A stretch of 64,000 nt of DNA, from positions 860,812 through 924,811 of the forward strand of contig NC_133477.1 of assembly GCF_025370935.1 (NCBI RefSeq). Direction: 5' to 3'. Positions 20,742 through 33,500 of this stretch are shown piece after piece; position 1 is the first letter of the stretch, and every line of letters begins with the position of its first letter. This stretch comes from Choristoneura fumiferana. Lineage: Eukaryota > Arthropoda > Insecta > Lepidoptera > Tortricidae. Made by a program: the position numbers and the translations under genes. The notes beneath the pieces were generated by a model that was not told where the DNA came from, searched no databases, and saw only the letters and a program-made list of their open reading frames with translations.

Positions 20742-23700
20742 ATGAGCCGGATATCAGCAGCCGTGTACGCGCTGCTACTATACCTGTCAGTCACGGAAAC
20801 AGTGCTATTAAACAACCAGCGCAATGTTCTTATACTGCTGGGTAAGTTGTTTTACCAAAAATGTGGGAATTTGGCAAATAAATTGACAATAAATTAAACA
20901 CTGGACTCGGGGCAAGTGATTTTTGTTTTGACAGTTAAGTTCCGTTCTACGTGCCAAGTCAACTTGACAAGTGTTATCCGTATTATCTTATCATAGGTTA
21001 TCGTTGTTGAAATAGTGGTAATAAATAAACCATTGAGTTGAAATGAACGTCTAAACAAACATTCGAATAATAAAAAAAAACATTAAACGACGTGGAACAT
21101 GGAACGGGGAAAAAATTGACTATGATATGACCGCATAGAGCACAAACTGTACATACAGGAACTAACGTTGCTCTAAGTATGACCGCCCCGCCGCCGTTCG
21201 TTACCTGTAGGTTACCTGCCATGGCATGGAGTTCGCTTATTTTAGCAAAATTTGAAAAACCTGTAGGGCTACTACGAAATTCGAAAATCGAAGTTCGTAT
21301 CGTACCGTCCCTCACTCGTATAAAATAATATTAGCGTCAGCGGGGACGGTACGATACGAACTTCGATTTCCAAATTTCGTAGTAGAAAGCCTTACTGTAC
21401 TGTAGGCTGTAAATTACACGGACTTTGCTCATTATCATGTATGTGGTTAATTATAAACGAAATCTCAATGCAAACAATATTTACAAATCAGATTCAAATT
21501 ATAAAAAAAACATCGTATGTTCCTTTCACAGATATTATATGAACAAGTTGTTGAAGTCCGTGGTATGATCGTAAATCTTTTGTACCTACCTACATACGTA
21601 TAACGAACAAAAGGCAGTACCTAATCTAAAATACCTACAGGCTACCTACCTACTACTTCAAAAATATAACTTTGATGAAGCTGTAATTAATTGACTTTTC
21701 GTATTATCGGTTATCGGGAGATGTCACGTGTCCTATGGTTCTCTCGTCAAAGTATATCTCATGATCTTGCCCCCGGGATCTGTTGTCTCCAAAGAAGCGG
21801 ATCTCAAAACCGGCATCAGCTATATGGTTGAGGCAGAAAGTTTTATCCCAGCCTGTGGGGAACACATCTATAATTATCTGCCCTCTCAGAGCAAATTTTA
21901 AATTGTATCCTTAAACTTTCTCCAGTGCTTCCTTAAACTTCCCCCGGACTTGGTGTTCCTGATCATACAATGCAAACTGCTCCCGCTCAGCTTGGCAGCA
22001 GGAACGCCCACTGGGCAGATATTGATTAGCACAGTACGAAACTCCACAAAATTTTAGCTGGCAGTTCTAGTTTCGACACGCCGAACACAAAATACTAGTT
22101 CGAAAATACAAACTGAGACATGGATGCACAGAAAAACCAGAAAAAGAGACCAGCACTGGGAATCGAACCTAGGTCCTCAGCATTCCGTGCTACGTGCTAT
22201 AACCCCTACACCACTGCTGGACAGGAATCTAGACACGATTTTTTCCTATGCATACATATCTCAGGTTGCTTATTTCTACTTTGCTATTTAAGCAGCAGCA
22301 CTAGCGACATCTATGTGGCGTCGACAGACGTCACACTCTTTCGGAACCAACCGCTCACCCAGACAAGAGATGTCGCTACTAAGCAATCAAATTATGATTG
22401 GTTTTTTGGAGTCTTTTTATATTTTTATTGGCGTAGATGTCGCTAGTGCTGCTGCTTAAGTAGCAAAGTATAAATCAAAGACTACAGTGTAGAAATAAGC
22501 ATCCTGAGATATGTATGCATAGGAAAAAATCGTGTCTAGACTCCTGTCCAGCTGTGGTGTAGAGGTTATAGCACGCAGCACGGAATGCTGAGGACTTGGG
22601 TTCGATTTCCAGTGCTGGTTTCTTTTCTGGTTTTTCTGTGCATCCATGGCTCAGTTTGTATTTTCGATATGGTTTCACGGGATACCCGTAAAAGTAACAA
22701 ATTTGGAGTTGAAATAAAAAATACAAAACGACTCCAAAAAACCAATTCCAGTATCACCGACGATATCGAAATAATATAATATTATTGTAGTTGACTATAC
22801 GTTTATTCGGATTGATATAGGTATTAAGGTATAGTGTTGTATTCGCTAGCCGACGACGCCGGGCTCGAGCTGGGCGCGTACGGCAACAAGATCTGCCAGA
22901 CGCCGCACTTGGACGCGCTGGCACGCCGCAGCCTCGTCTTCAACGACGCTTTCACCTCCGTGAGCAGCTGCTCGCCCAGGTAACAGGCCCTATACTACTA
23001 ACTGCAACATTCCAACTTCGTATCTTGCCGTCCCGTTGTCGCTAGTATTATTTAATACGGGAGTGTGTGGGACGGCATGATATGTACTTTGATTTTAGAA
23101 TTTCATAGTAGCCCCCTCCCTGGACTGCCAAACAGCCCTTTGGCCTTATACTACTCTACAATAGCCGCATGGCTACTACGAAATTCGAAACTCGAAGTTC
23201 GTGTCGTGCGGTCGCTCTCGTATTAAATAGTATAAGTGTCAGAGGGACCGCACGACACGAACTTCGAGTTTCGAGTTTCGTAGTAGCCCTGCTGTTATCT
23301 GTGTATATGGTGGATATACGAGATTTTTTCAAAGTAGTGACGGACGATATAGGTTGAACGACAGTGCAGCACCGTCAACAAAAAGGTTTGTATTGAAAAT
23401 TGATTTTCTTAATAAAGCTAAGTATTCTCGCACAAGCCCAAACACTTGTACGTACCTACCTAATTATTAACGGTCTCATTTCAGTTAGGTACCAAAACCT
23501 GACCTGTTCTAGATGCAAAAACGTGTTTTCATTTTATGTAGATTTTGCTTAAAGCGAAACGTATCTTTCTTGGTCTAGTAACTTAGTATACCTACACTAC
23601 ACCACGCGTACTCTTCGACTACCTACACCTTGAACTAAGTGTTCCGAAGAGCTTTAAAATCTGAGCCACTGGTCTGTCTGGTGTGTGCAACGCGTGCATT

Positions 23701-26700
23701 GTTGCAGCCGCGCGGCGCTGCTGACGGGCGCACCGAGCCACCAGAGCGGCATGTACGGGCTGCACCACGGAGTGCACCACTTCAACTCTTTCGACAACGT
23801 CACCAGCCTGCCCGCGCTGCTGCGCAAAAGGGGCGTCTACACCGGTCTGTATACAGAACAACTTAACACCTCTTACTTGTTAAGGTTACACCTCAAAAGG
23901 AATAACCTAACCAACAATAGATATATAACATTATTATAAATGTGGCTATACCCTACCAGGGTGCATAATATTGTAAGACTTATTAGAATAAGGCCTTATG
24001 TATTTATGTTTTTTGCCAAATAAATAAATACTAAAATACAATAAGTAGTTTAAGTAGGAAAAACCCCGACTTTGTCACTTCAAAGTTCAATGTCTCGAAA
24101 ACGGCTGAACCGATTTTGATGAAACATATCTAAGAACCATCGCTAAAAAAACCGCATTCAATTCGGTCCACCCGTTTAAGAGCTACGGTGCCACACACAG
24201 ACAGACAGACACACATAGCGGTCAAACTTATAACACCCTTCTTTTTGCATTGGGGGTTAAAAATCGGAGCCCATGTAGTGACTCCTAGCGCCATCTAGTG
24301 AGCTCTTTCTTCGGACTTTCCCCAAGCGTAACACCTGCCTGGAGATGGATCTCTTTATTGGAGTCTTCCCCTCATGATATTATGATAATTGATGATAGAC
24401 GGTCTGTCACAGCTGATTTGCTCCGAGACTGCTGGACTGATTGAGTTGAAAATTGGTAGGTTAGAGGTTAGGTTTAGACATGAAGAAGAATGCTGCTTTA
24501 GATGGGGTGAATTAGAAAAATATTTCTATTAATTTTCTAATCATCAGTTATCATAATATCATGAGGGGAAGACTGCAATAGAGACATCCATCTCCAGGCA
24601 AGTGTGGGAAAGTTCGAAGGAAGAAGCTCACTACATGGCGATGGGAGTCGCTAAATGGACTCCGATTTTTAACGTATTCACTGCTACATTACCTATATGA
24701 CGCATATATGCATTTTCAGAACATCGCCCAGTGCCGCTTTTATAATTACTCATACATTTTGATCGCACATGTGCGTCGGTGGCACCTGTGGAAGTCGGGT
24801 AGCCGTGAGTGCGTTGACCTCCGACGCAAAAAGAGGGGTGTTATAAGCTGGACCTCTGTGTGTCTGTCTGTGGCACCGTAGCTCTTAAACGGGTGGACAG
24901 CAGCGGGCTCGTTGTGAAAATTTAAAAATGATACTTTTTTAAATTTTGAGATTAATAGCTTCATTAAATATTTAAAAAAAAAGTTGCCCCTTGTAACCTT
25001 GTAAACTATGAACGTCTATTATGTCTATGTCATTTTCAATGTACAAGCAATGACCCCATAGGTTGCTTACACTCTATGAAATGATGCAAGTTAATTTTGT
25101 CGTCCGTCGCGCAGGCATCATCGGCAAGAAGCACGTGGGCCCGGCCGGCGTGTACCGCTTCGACTACGAACAGACCGAAGAGAACAATCACATCAACCAG
25201 GTCGGCCGCAACATCACGCACATGAAGCTGCTCACGAGAGAGTTCCTGCAGAGAGCCAACCGCGACAACAAGTCAGTGTCGCGAACAGCCCACGCATCAC
25301 ACATCCGTTTCCCATAAGGACCCTAACTTACCGTACCTAAGTCGTTCATAATAATATTGTGATGTCACCAGCTGCGTAACCTAATAAACTTTGACGTACC
25401 CGTACCAAACCGCGCGTCGCCAAGTGTGGTGTAGCTTAGCTGCCACATATCGGTCGGTATATACATCATTGGATACTGTAGCGAAGTCATCGTGGCGTAT
25501 AGGTGAGTAGGATCCTTAGGGTTAAAATAGAGTCCTATTGTGCGTGAATGCTTGTCCTTTAGCTAGTTAGTTCTCTCTTTCCCACTAGGCACAACTGCTC
25601 AAAGTCGCGAGAACAATAGGATCCTAAGCTCTATTCTATCCCAGTCCATCCATATCAGAGTCCATTTGTCGATCATAGCATAGAGCCCCATGCATCTTTT
25701 ACGGCGATTCATAAGATCAAGACCTGCTTTTAATGTCGTCTTTTCATTAGTATTCTGAATGAACTGTGTAGGTATAGAAAATGGTACCCCTGCAGTCGTG
25801 CCCGAAAAACCGCGGCGAAGACAAGACTAATCGCGACTGCTCGTTCACATACGCTTTTTGCGACTGGTCTCTCTGGTTTAGTCACTCGCGGGCGAGTGTG
25901 GTTGGGCATAACTGGCTGTTTGTCGGCAGGCCGTTCTTCTTGTACGTGGGGTTCCACGACCCGCACCGCTGCGGGCACTCGGCGCCGGAGCTGGGCGCCT
26001 TCTGCGAGCGCTTCGGGAGCGGCCAGCCCGGCGCCGGCCGCATCCCCGACTGGACGCCCTGGTACTACCAGTGGGACGAGATCGAGCTGCCCTACTACAT
26101 ACAGGTAAGAGCGGACTCTAGCTCAGATACACTCAAACAGCGACCGCCCAGCATAGGAATTGAGTAGGTTTCCAACAATTTTGAAATATGGATAACTTGA
26201 ATAAGTTGCTTCAGAATTTCCTACCCTTTGCTACCAAGGTTGCGCTTGCTCAAACTTTGCTGCACCCTACATTCGACTATGCTGACATTTGTTATCCCGA
26301 TCTCTTAGAAGAGCAGCTTAATAAACTTGAGCGAATTCAAAATCTATGCATTAGGTTTATATTTGGTCTACGTAAGTTCGATCATGTCTCTAACTTTCGA
26401 TCACAGCTCAAGTGGCTCCCAATCCGCCTTCGCCGTAACTCTCACATTCTCCACCTTCTTTACGGCATTCTCTTTAACTCAAAGAGCGATTTAGCTACGT
26501 AACTTCTATTCGATGCTCTCAGAACTTTCTCCTTACCGTGCCTCTTTCTAACTCTAAATTCTATGTCTATTCTTATACTGTCCATGCTATTCGGTTGTGG
26601 CAGGTTCGGATGCACCACCTGCTGTGAACTAGTCCTTCCTTCTTTCTGTAAAAAGGTTGCCTGGAAGAGATCGCTCTTAAGCGATAAGGCCGCCTATTGC

Positions 26701-29700
26701 TTACCTTGTAATTTTCTGTGTACCTGTTCTCTGTATCGCTTACTATTTCTGGTGTACAATAAAGAGTAATTGTATTGTATTGTATTGTTGCTGCGGCCAG
26801 TTAAGCACGGCACTAGCACTAATTAAAAAAAGTTAAGTATGGCTGTTTAAGAACAAGCTATAAGAGCTCGTTTCTTCTTTTAAGTCGCTAGACTCTTGAG
26901 AGAATGCTTAGTGGTCCTTATGGTTGAGGATTAGCATCATCATGACTTTCATGGGAAAATGCGGGTGGTTTCTTTTTTCCTCCCCCACCGCTGTGTGTCT
27001 GAAGTTCTCCCGGGACGACATAGACGAATTAAGTTCACAACCTTCTTGGCCAGATCGTAGCCGCTGTGCATGAAAATTTGGGATATATCGCACAGACGTC
27101 TGTCTGTCTTGAACTTGTGATGATGTAGTTCAGTGCGTCACCAACCGTTAACGACTGAAACACCTTTTTCGCTGACGGACTATACGATGCTGACCTTTTG
27201 CGGCCCTAGGGAGGCCCATTACATACACTGTGTACCTAGTAACAGGGCCCACAATAGCTGCAGCCAGTGACAAATGCACGAATACACAGAGGATTATTAA
27301 TATACATATGTGGGGGGAGGCTCCAATAAAGAGATCTCTCTCCAGGCAGGTGTTATGCCTGGGGACCGAAGTCCGAAGGAAGAGCGTCGGAGCTTGTATA
27401 TATGCGACCGCGTTGAGAAACTTCGATAGCGCGATGTAGAACATGGTCGGAGTTTCTATTGTTGTTCACTAGATGGCGCTAGGAGTCGCTACATATACAT
27501 TAACCGGATCACATTTCTCTTGCGCAGGATACTGAAGCCGCTAGGAGGGACGTGGCTGCGCAGTACACCACCATTTCTAGGCTTGACCAAGGTACATTCA
27601 GCTTTCGTATTTATTTAGACCAACCTTATTCAATTTAGCTAGATTCTTTACAAAACCTTGCTCGCTGTTTGCTGGAAGGACAGTGTAAAACATCAAGTTA
27701 ATTTTTAGATTATTTAAGCAGCGTGTTGTTTGCGTGTGCGCAGGCGTGGGGCTGGTGCTGGCGGAGCTGGAGGCGGCGGGGCGCGCGCGGGACACGCTGG
27801 TGCTGTACACGTCCGACAACGGCCCGCCCTTCCCCGCCGGCCGCACCAACGGCTACGAGCCCGGCGTGCGGTAACGCTTCACTCCATCCTCTCGGCTTGC
27901 CTTAAAATTAATCTGGAATATACAACAGATGGTTGAGAGAGCTTTAACAGAATATTACTGCGAATATTTCACTATTTTTTTTGGTGGTTAAAAATCGCGA
28001 TACCTATCTATAAGTACCTAATCTCCAGGAACGTTTGCTTGACGCGATTTAGGCTTAAATCATTCGGTTCCAGGTTCATCATTAATTGTTACTGAGTACC
28101 TAACCATTTCGTTGTTTTAATTCGATTAATAAGCCGTTCTATCACAGAAGTTGCATTCATTCGACTTTAGGTGCATTAAAAAATATTTATATAGTGGTTT
28201 TACTTACTCAAACATCCTTGAACTTCGGGCGTTTACTTATTTGTACGGTCAAAAGCATATATAAATATACATAATATATATATAAAGCCAAGACGTCAAA
28301 AATATCTATTATAAGTACAGCTTGCCACTAAACATAAGTACCCCACACTATAGGGTTGGATGAGAAAAAAAAATCACCCCCACTTTACGTCTTTGGGAGG
28401 TACCCTAAATAAATGTTTTTTTAAATTTTTTATTGTAGGTACCATTTTGTCGGAATAGTTTACATACATATCCGTGCAAAATTACAGCTTTCTAGCATTG
28501 ATAGTCCCTGAGCAAAGCCGCAGACGGTGGACAGACAGACAGACATGGCGAAACTATAAGGGTTCCGTTTTTTCCATTTTGGCTACGGAATCCTAAAAAA
28601 GGAAGGCTAGGCTGGCGGCCGGCGCTGCATAGCTAGTTGTATACCAGGTCTCCGCTGCTGATCGCGTCCCCCCTGGAGGGCGCGCGCCGCAACGAAGTTT
28701 CCAGCGCGCTGGTCAGCCTGCTGGACGTGGCGCCCACCGTGCTGGACTGGTTCGGCGCGCTCGCCCGCCCCGACTCTAACGACGTGTGGCCGGATGACGC
28801 GCCCAAAAGCCTGCTGCCTATACTCGAGAAAGGTAACATCGCCATTTTGTATCGTTACTACAAGAGTTTTGTTTGATGTGAGTTTCTCCAGGTTGCTCCT
28901 GATTCAATGATTAAGTAGATTGGATCTTCTTGTTGGAACGGACGGTTATTCTCAATTACCACCTGCGAAGCAATTCAATGGCATGTGTGAAATTCCCATT
29001 GCAAGTTTATTGAAATAAATCCGGATCTCTCACGTCTTAAATAGAGTTTAGCTCAACATATTACGATTACGAATAAGCACGAATCATATCGAGCTAATTT
29101 CGATTTCCTTTGATCCAATCCACAGTGTCCACTACTCGTATCAAACAAAACCTGCACCGTATTTGAAAGTCCATTGTGTCAGAACGTCCCCTATGTGTTA
29201 AATTGTCCACTGAGACAAGTTCACTATGTCAGAATGTCCACTGTTTCAGAGAACGTGAGTTATCCGGATTTATTCCATTAAAAAGTTTGCCTGGAAGAGA
29301 TCGCTCTCAAGCACCTTGTAATTTCTCTGTGTACCGTTTTTCTGTCTCCTTTACTATTATTATGTATTGTAAATATGAGTGTGTCTCACGGTAGTTTCAT
29401 GTTCAAAGTTCCCAATTCGCAGTGGGCACGCGTGGGAACTACGGCCCAAGCCCTCTTATTCTGAGCGGAGTCCTGTGCCCAGCAGTGGAATGTGTACAGG
29501 CTGAGTGATAATGATAGCGATATATCTATTGATGTGTGTCGTCAGAGCCGGCGCCGTCGGACGAGGCGGTGTTCTTCTCTACGACGCACCACGAGGTGTC
29601 GATGTACTTCCCGTCGCGCGGCGTGCGCACGCGCCGCTACAAGCTGCTGCACAATCTCCACTACGCCATGCCTTTCCCCATCGACCAGGATCTCTACGTC

Positions 29701-31105
29701 TCGCCCACATTCCAGGTCAGTCTAACCCCTGTTTCACCATTCGTTGATTAATTTCATGTGACGTGACGATATCTGTCATATCGTAGTCAAAATACCACGC
29801 ACAGGGCTTATCACGCTAACACACACGCGTAATATTTACCTCGTCGTTTCGGCAACATTACAGTGGCCGTGGTCACGAGTAGACTGAAGTGTGGGGTGTC
29901 GAGTTTAAGACATTATAGGTATCTGTCATGTCAGTTCTGTTGGATTTGTCCGAATAAACAGAGACGGCATGAAATATCTATCAAATAAAATTTATCAATT
30001 AGTGGTAAAACAGACCCTAAGTTTAAATTTACTTAGATATCAGGTTGCCTCAGCAATAAGGCCAGAACGACGTGGACCTGCCTTTTGTCGTCTGTCTTTC
30101 TTATATTATATTAATTGGATCTCCTGTTTCTGTGTTTGTGTGGTCTGTGGCTGGAAATTGATGGAAAATTATTTTTATGATTTTTCGGAGTGACTTTTAA
30201 CTATATGTACGTAAATTTTTTTTGCTAAAAGAGATTGACTACGCGGAGTATTTTTTTTGTTATAAGTAACATTAAAGATTCTAGAAATTTAAGTACTTTG
30301 ATCAAAATTGTGAGATGGTAACGCCCGCATCCTGTGTTTCAGGACATCCTGAACCGCACGCGCGGCAAGCAGCCGCTGCCGTGGTACAAGACGCTGAAGC
30401 AGTACTACTACCGGCCGCAGTGGGAGCTGTTCGACCTGCGCGCCGACCCTGCAGAGACCAACAACCTGCACGGTCGGTACCTACCAACAGCAAAAGCCAT
30501 AACCTTTCGTTCGACGGATAAACCCACCAACAACAAGCACAAACGGAAAATGCCAACTGCAAAATTAGGAACTATAAAATAACGATACATTACGAATAGG
30601 GCCTTCCACCTTACCTCCTTGCGTCGTATTTCGCAGTATTCATTTATTACGTGTCACATAGAATTTAGTAAAATATTGTATCTATTGTTATTTTGTACTG
30701 AAATTATTGAATAAATTATCTTATTTTATCTTATGACCCTCCTTCTGCATCACTTTCTCTCGTATAAACTTTCTCTGTCTTTTTCTGTTCTGGCGGTGTG
30801 GAGAGCGTTGCGACCTGAAAAGTCAAGAGCTTGCGGATCGGTTCAGACCAACCTTACGACAACCTTACTTATTTGCGGTTAGCATGCATTTTGCCGACTG
30901 CAATGAAAATAAATATTACAGGACGATTAACACCAATAGAGCATGTGTTGCAGGCAAGCCGTCGCTGGCCGGCACGGAGGCGGCGCTGCGGGCGCGGCTG
31001 GAGCGCTGGCAGCGCGCCACGCGGGACCCCTGGCGGTGCGCGCCCGCCGCCGTGCTCGAGGGGGACGCCTGCCGCAGCCTCGACAACGGCCTCGCGCACT
31101 ATTAG
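20742..31105 (+). CDS. SGSH: N-sulfoglucosamine sulfohydrolase (heparan sulfamidase)
   Basis: Eleven exons with GT-AG junctions and matching phases: 20742-20841, 22850-22979, 23708-23844, 25115-25271, 25930-26104, 27528-27591, 27744-27870, 28648-28832, 29546-29715, 30343-30472, 30954-31105; 508 residues, near the human 502. Residues 1-23 form a signal peptide. LLADDAG (D35, D36) binds calcium. SSCSPSRAALLTG holds C74, the cysteine converted to formylglycine; its S77 codon is split by intron 2. GKKHVGP, FHDPHRCGH and YTSDNGPPFPAGR (D279, N280) complete the active site. ETHDPW-like NPW residues near the end (RATRDPWRCAP) match the family. It is a lysosomal enzyme removing N-sulfate from glucosamine in heparan sulfate; human loss causes MPS IIIA. 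Introns carry many MITEs, a LINE and the PMM2 relic. Confidence 0.96.
21266..21386. mobile_element. CTACTACGAAA palindromic MITE in SGSH intron 1
   Basis: GGGCTACTACGAAATTCGAA opens the element; ACGAACTTCGATTTCCAAATTTCGTAGTAG closes it (split here only for description). Confidence 0.8.
21711..22078 (-). pseudogene. Decayed partial duplicate of phosphomannomutase
   Basis: About 360 bp matches the middle and C-terminal coding part of the PMM2 gene at 19820-20220, in the same orientation. Shared blocks include GGTTGAGGCAGAAAGTTTTA, TCCCAGCCTGTGGGGAACAC and TGATCATACAATGCAAACTG. Small deletions break the frame (for example around the GGCAACGATC and GCTGCAGGAGCG blocks), and the 5' and 3' ends of the gene are missing. 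It lies in SGSH intron 1, 1.2 kb from the working gene. Confidence 0.9.
22096..22755. mobile_element. Inverted-repeat element with two tRNA-like arms, copy in SGSH intron 1
   Basis: A minus-strand tRNA-like segment at 22148-22221 and a plus-strand one at 22547-22620 face each other, flanked by GATGCACAGAAAAACCAGAAAAAG and its inverse. The interior has CAGCAGCACTAGCGACATCT and its inverse. The right end runs to GACTCCAAAAAACCAAT at about 22745. It is the same family as 14326-14739. Confidence 0.7.
23171..23290. mobile_element. CTACTACGAAA palindromic MITE in SGSH intron 2
   Basis: GGCTACTACGAAATTCGAAAC to GTTTCGTAGTAGCCCT, 120 bp, nearly perfect palindrome with the centre CGTATTAAATAGTATAAG. 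A more decayed relative lies at 23010-23115. Confidence 0.9.
24057..24258. repeat. Dispersed repeat with AAACGGCTGAACCGATTTTGATG
   Basis: It contains GTCTCGAAAACGGCTGAACC, CCACCCGTTTAAGAGCTACG and an ACAGACAG run, then AACTTATAACACCC. An inverted piece of it is at 24826-24900, and a short related piece at 38810-38880. Confidence 0.65.
24259..24670. mobile_element. TIR element (AAAAATCGGAG) in SGSH intron 3
   Basis: About 120-bp inverted arms (ATCGGAGCCCATGTAGTGAC and its diverged inverse ending GGACTCCGATTTTT). The next inner arms, CCCCTCATGATATTATGATA and TATCATAATATCATGAGGGG, are also inverted. A half copy is at 27315-27500. Confidence 0.75.
26188..26775 (+). mobile_element. LINE 3' fragment in SGSH intron 5
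   Basis: The frame MDNLNKLLQNFLPFATKVAL, FDYADICYPDLLEEQLNKLE, FIFGLRKFDHVSNFRSQLKW matches the RT fragment at 497-1257, and the tail CTGGAAGAGATCGCTC..CAATAAAGAGTAATTGTATTG matches its tail. It is 5'-truncated and sits on the host-gene strand. Confidence 0.85.
29400..29520 (+). mobile_element. SINE 3' half in SGSH intron 8
   Basis: GTTCCCAATTCGCAGTGGGC..GTGCCCAGCAGTGGAATGTG matches the body of the SINE at 12928-13240. A separated piece, ACCTGCGAAGCAATTCAATG, is at 28961. Confidence 0.75.
29738..30018. mobile_element. Diverged, interrupted copy of the GGGGCTGTTTCACC MITE
   Basis: CCCTGTTTCACCATTCGTTG at the left, GAATAAACAGAGACGGCATG in the middle and AGTGGTAAAACAGACCC at the right match the family ends and centre. 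About 130 bp of extra DNA lies in the left half. Confidence 0.55.
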
Positions 31106-31110
31106 AGCGG

Positions 31111-31458
31111 TTTCAGATTATCCGATCCGATATCGGTATAGGATGACGATGGTCGACACCCGATAGCCGACACCATGTGCTGTTTCCGATAAAATCGTTC
31201 CTATACGGCCATTTGCCACGCATGGGCTCTGCGCACTCAGAGACAGTTTAGATATACGTATAGCACACATATACAAACAGTATCGTCCGACAGTCCACGG
31301 GCGCCCGATATGATATGGTGATGCCAACATATCGGTGTCGCCTCCGATATCCGATATCGGGCCAGACAATATGAAAGACAGGTACATATTTCATACATTT
31401 TACTTGCCCAGATATCGTATCGGCGTCCGATACCGATATCGGATCGGATAATGTGAAA
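31111..31458. mobile_element. MITE with TTTCAGATTATCCGATCC ends, right after the SGSH stop
   Basis: The termini TTTCAGATTATCCGATCCGA (31111) and TCGGATCGGATAATGTGAAA (to 31458) are inverted repeats with further GATATCGG repeats inside. It begins 5 bp after the SGSH stop codon and so forms the start of its 3' UTR. Confidence 0.85.
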
Positions 31459-31556
31459 ATACTCTGGTATCGAAGAGTTGCGCAACCTTGTGTATAAAGA
31501 GCGACGATTTTGTGCGACGTATATTCCTACTCCAGCCATTCTTATTATTAGGCATC

Positions 31557-31669
31557 TTTTCTACCAGAGATGCGTGCGAGGTTGCGTTGTGAGGAATGTG
31601 TCTGCCATGAACCAATAGAAACGCTTCATTTACCTATCCTCGCCCCGCGCAGCTCTAGTGGAAACAGCT
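31557..31669. mobile_element. CCAGAGATG MITE, partial
   Basis: CTACCAGAGATGCGTGCGAG to GCAGCTCTAGTGGAAAC, matching the outer and inner blocks of 12696-12881. Confidence 0.7.
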
Positions 31670-32097
31670 CAGCGGTCTAAGCGACTGCTTCGCGAACCCT
31701 AACAGCAGATCAGTTAAATGAAAATGAAAGTTTTGACAAATTTTGGGCCATGGTAAATATTAAATTTTTCAAAAGAGTTCCGTCGTCAAAATCGTATTTC
31801 GATGCTAAAATCACATTTGAGCACGATGGTTTAATGGCACTTCGATGTAATTTTATCCAAATCACAATTAGTGAGTAAATAAGTACCTATATTAAATGAT
31901 ATTGCAACGGATAACTCACGTCTTAAACCGAGTTTAGCTCGACATGTTTCGGGCTATTTCGTAGCCCTTCTTCTCAGGAGCACGCGACTCGGCGGCTGCC
32001 GCAACACGCACACTACGCGCCACCGCTCTGCTCGCGCGACCCTAAATAAGTACCTACCAATAAGTCAGTCGAAGGTATTTAATTTTTTATAAACTTA

Positions 32098-32456
32098 GGG
32101 TGGTTTTACAGTGATGCTTTCGCCAGCGCGGTTGGTAAGCGTCGCGGGCCACAAGCTTTGCGTCTCTTGGATCGTTAAATAGTTTTACCTTCGTTTCGTT
32201 TGATCGTTTACAGTTAACACCAAAGTTTCTTAAACTTTATAGTCACGGACACTCTCACGGACACGTTCACAATTTAAACGACCCCTGTCAAAATATTTTT
32301 GGAAATTTCCTAATTAATATGTTTACAGACTGACCTGCTGCGGCCCCCTGATACACATGCTACGGACCCCACTTTAAGAAACCCTGAATTTTACATAGTT
32401 TTACGGGCCGCGCTTAGCAACCGCGCTGGCGAAAGCTTCACTGTAAAACCACCCTT
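32098..32456. mobile_element. MITE with GGGTGGTTTTACAGTG ends
   Basis: Inverted termini of about 45 bp: GGGTGGTTTTACAGTGATGC and GCTTCACTGTAAAACCACCC, both including CTTTCGCCAGCGCGGTTG or its inverse. An unrelated small palindrome, AGTAAGTAGGTA / TACCTACTTACT, follows at 32459-32489. Confidence 0.85.
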
Positions 32457-32489
32457 TAGTAAGTAGGTATGCCTACCTACTTACTAAAA

Positions 32490-33500
32490 TCGTAGCACAG
32501 CATGTCTCCTAAACTCGTAACGATAATACTCAATGGATCTTTCACAGTAATTATAATTATTTCCTATTAACTAGTTCCTCTATTATTATTACGTAAGTAT
32601 TACGGTAGAATCAAATAAATAAAAAATAACACATTGTTAATATTTTTATTCATTAATCTTATTTTACACAATACTGCTACAACAATAAATATACAATATT
32701 TACAGATAATACTGTTCTTTTATTTTAGTTTAGTTGTACAGTTAGTTAGACCTCTATATTTTGTAAAAAAATTGTTTTGATTACACAAGGATACATATTC
32801 ATAATTATCTAAAGTTGACCAAGAAATTACTTTACCACCCTGATGTTCTGGCGTTGTTGTGTCTCATTCGTGCAGTTAGGTCACTTGTCCACACGGTTTA
32901 TTTAACGCAGCGTGGAATAAACGTGTGAGCTTGTACATTATACGGTTAATATAAGAGGTGCCGCATTTCTGTGCACCTGCTAGCTTCCGTTGTGAACCAT
33001 TACAACAATAAAGACCGCGTCCACACACGACGAATTTACTCTAGTTTTTCACGGCAACCGTGTGTGCACAAGAAGCCTTAGCGATAGAGAAACAATAAAG
33101 TTGATTGTGACATTGGCTTGACATACGAATTGATATTAAAGTGGTGAGGCACTTACTTCTAAAGGCGCCCTTTTCAAATTTTAAAATGCAAAATTCACAA
33201 TAATCATAGGTGCATCTACAACAGAAATTAATAACATAGCATAATGGTAACAATAATTACTTAAGTACATTAGCGATGAATACTTTTCTGGAGATAAAAC
33301 TGAGATTCTCGAATATTCAACTGAGTGAATCACTCAAAAGGTGGAATAGATTCATTTCAAAATATCTTATCTTATTGACATTTGAGTTTCTATTTTCAAA
33401 AGCTTTGTAATATCATAATAGCGTTTAAATTCCATTCATCTACTCAAAAGTTGACTGCTAGAGATCACTTTGTACATGTATTTCAACATCTGTCAATTGC
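32490..33500. other. AT-rich spacer
   Basis: No supported exon or recognised repeat. Confidence 0.3.

Noticed and set aside
22120..22726. ORFs of 60-108 residues on both strands
   Set aside because: They translate the tRNA-like inverted-repeat element and are not genes.
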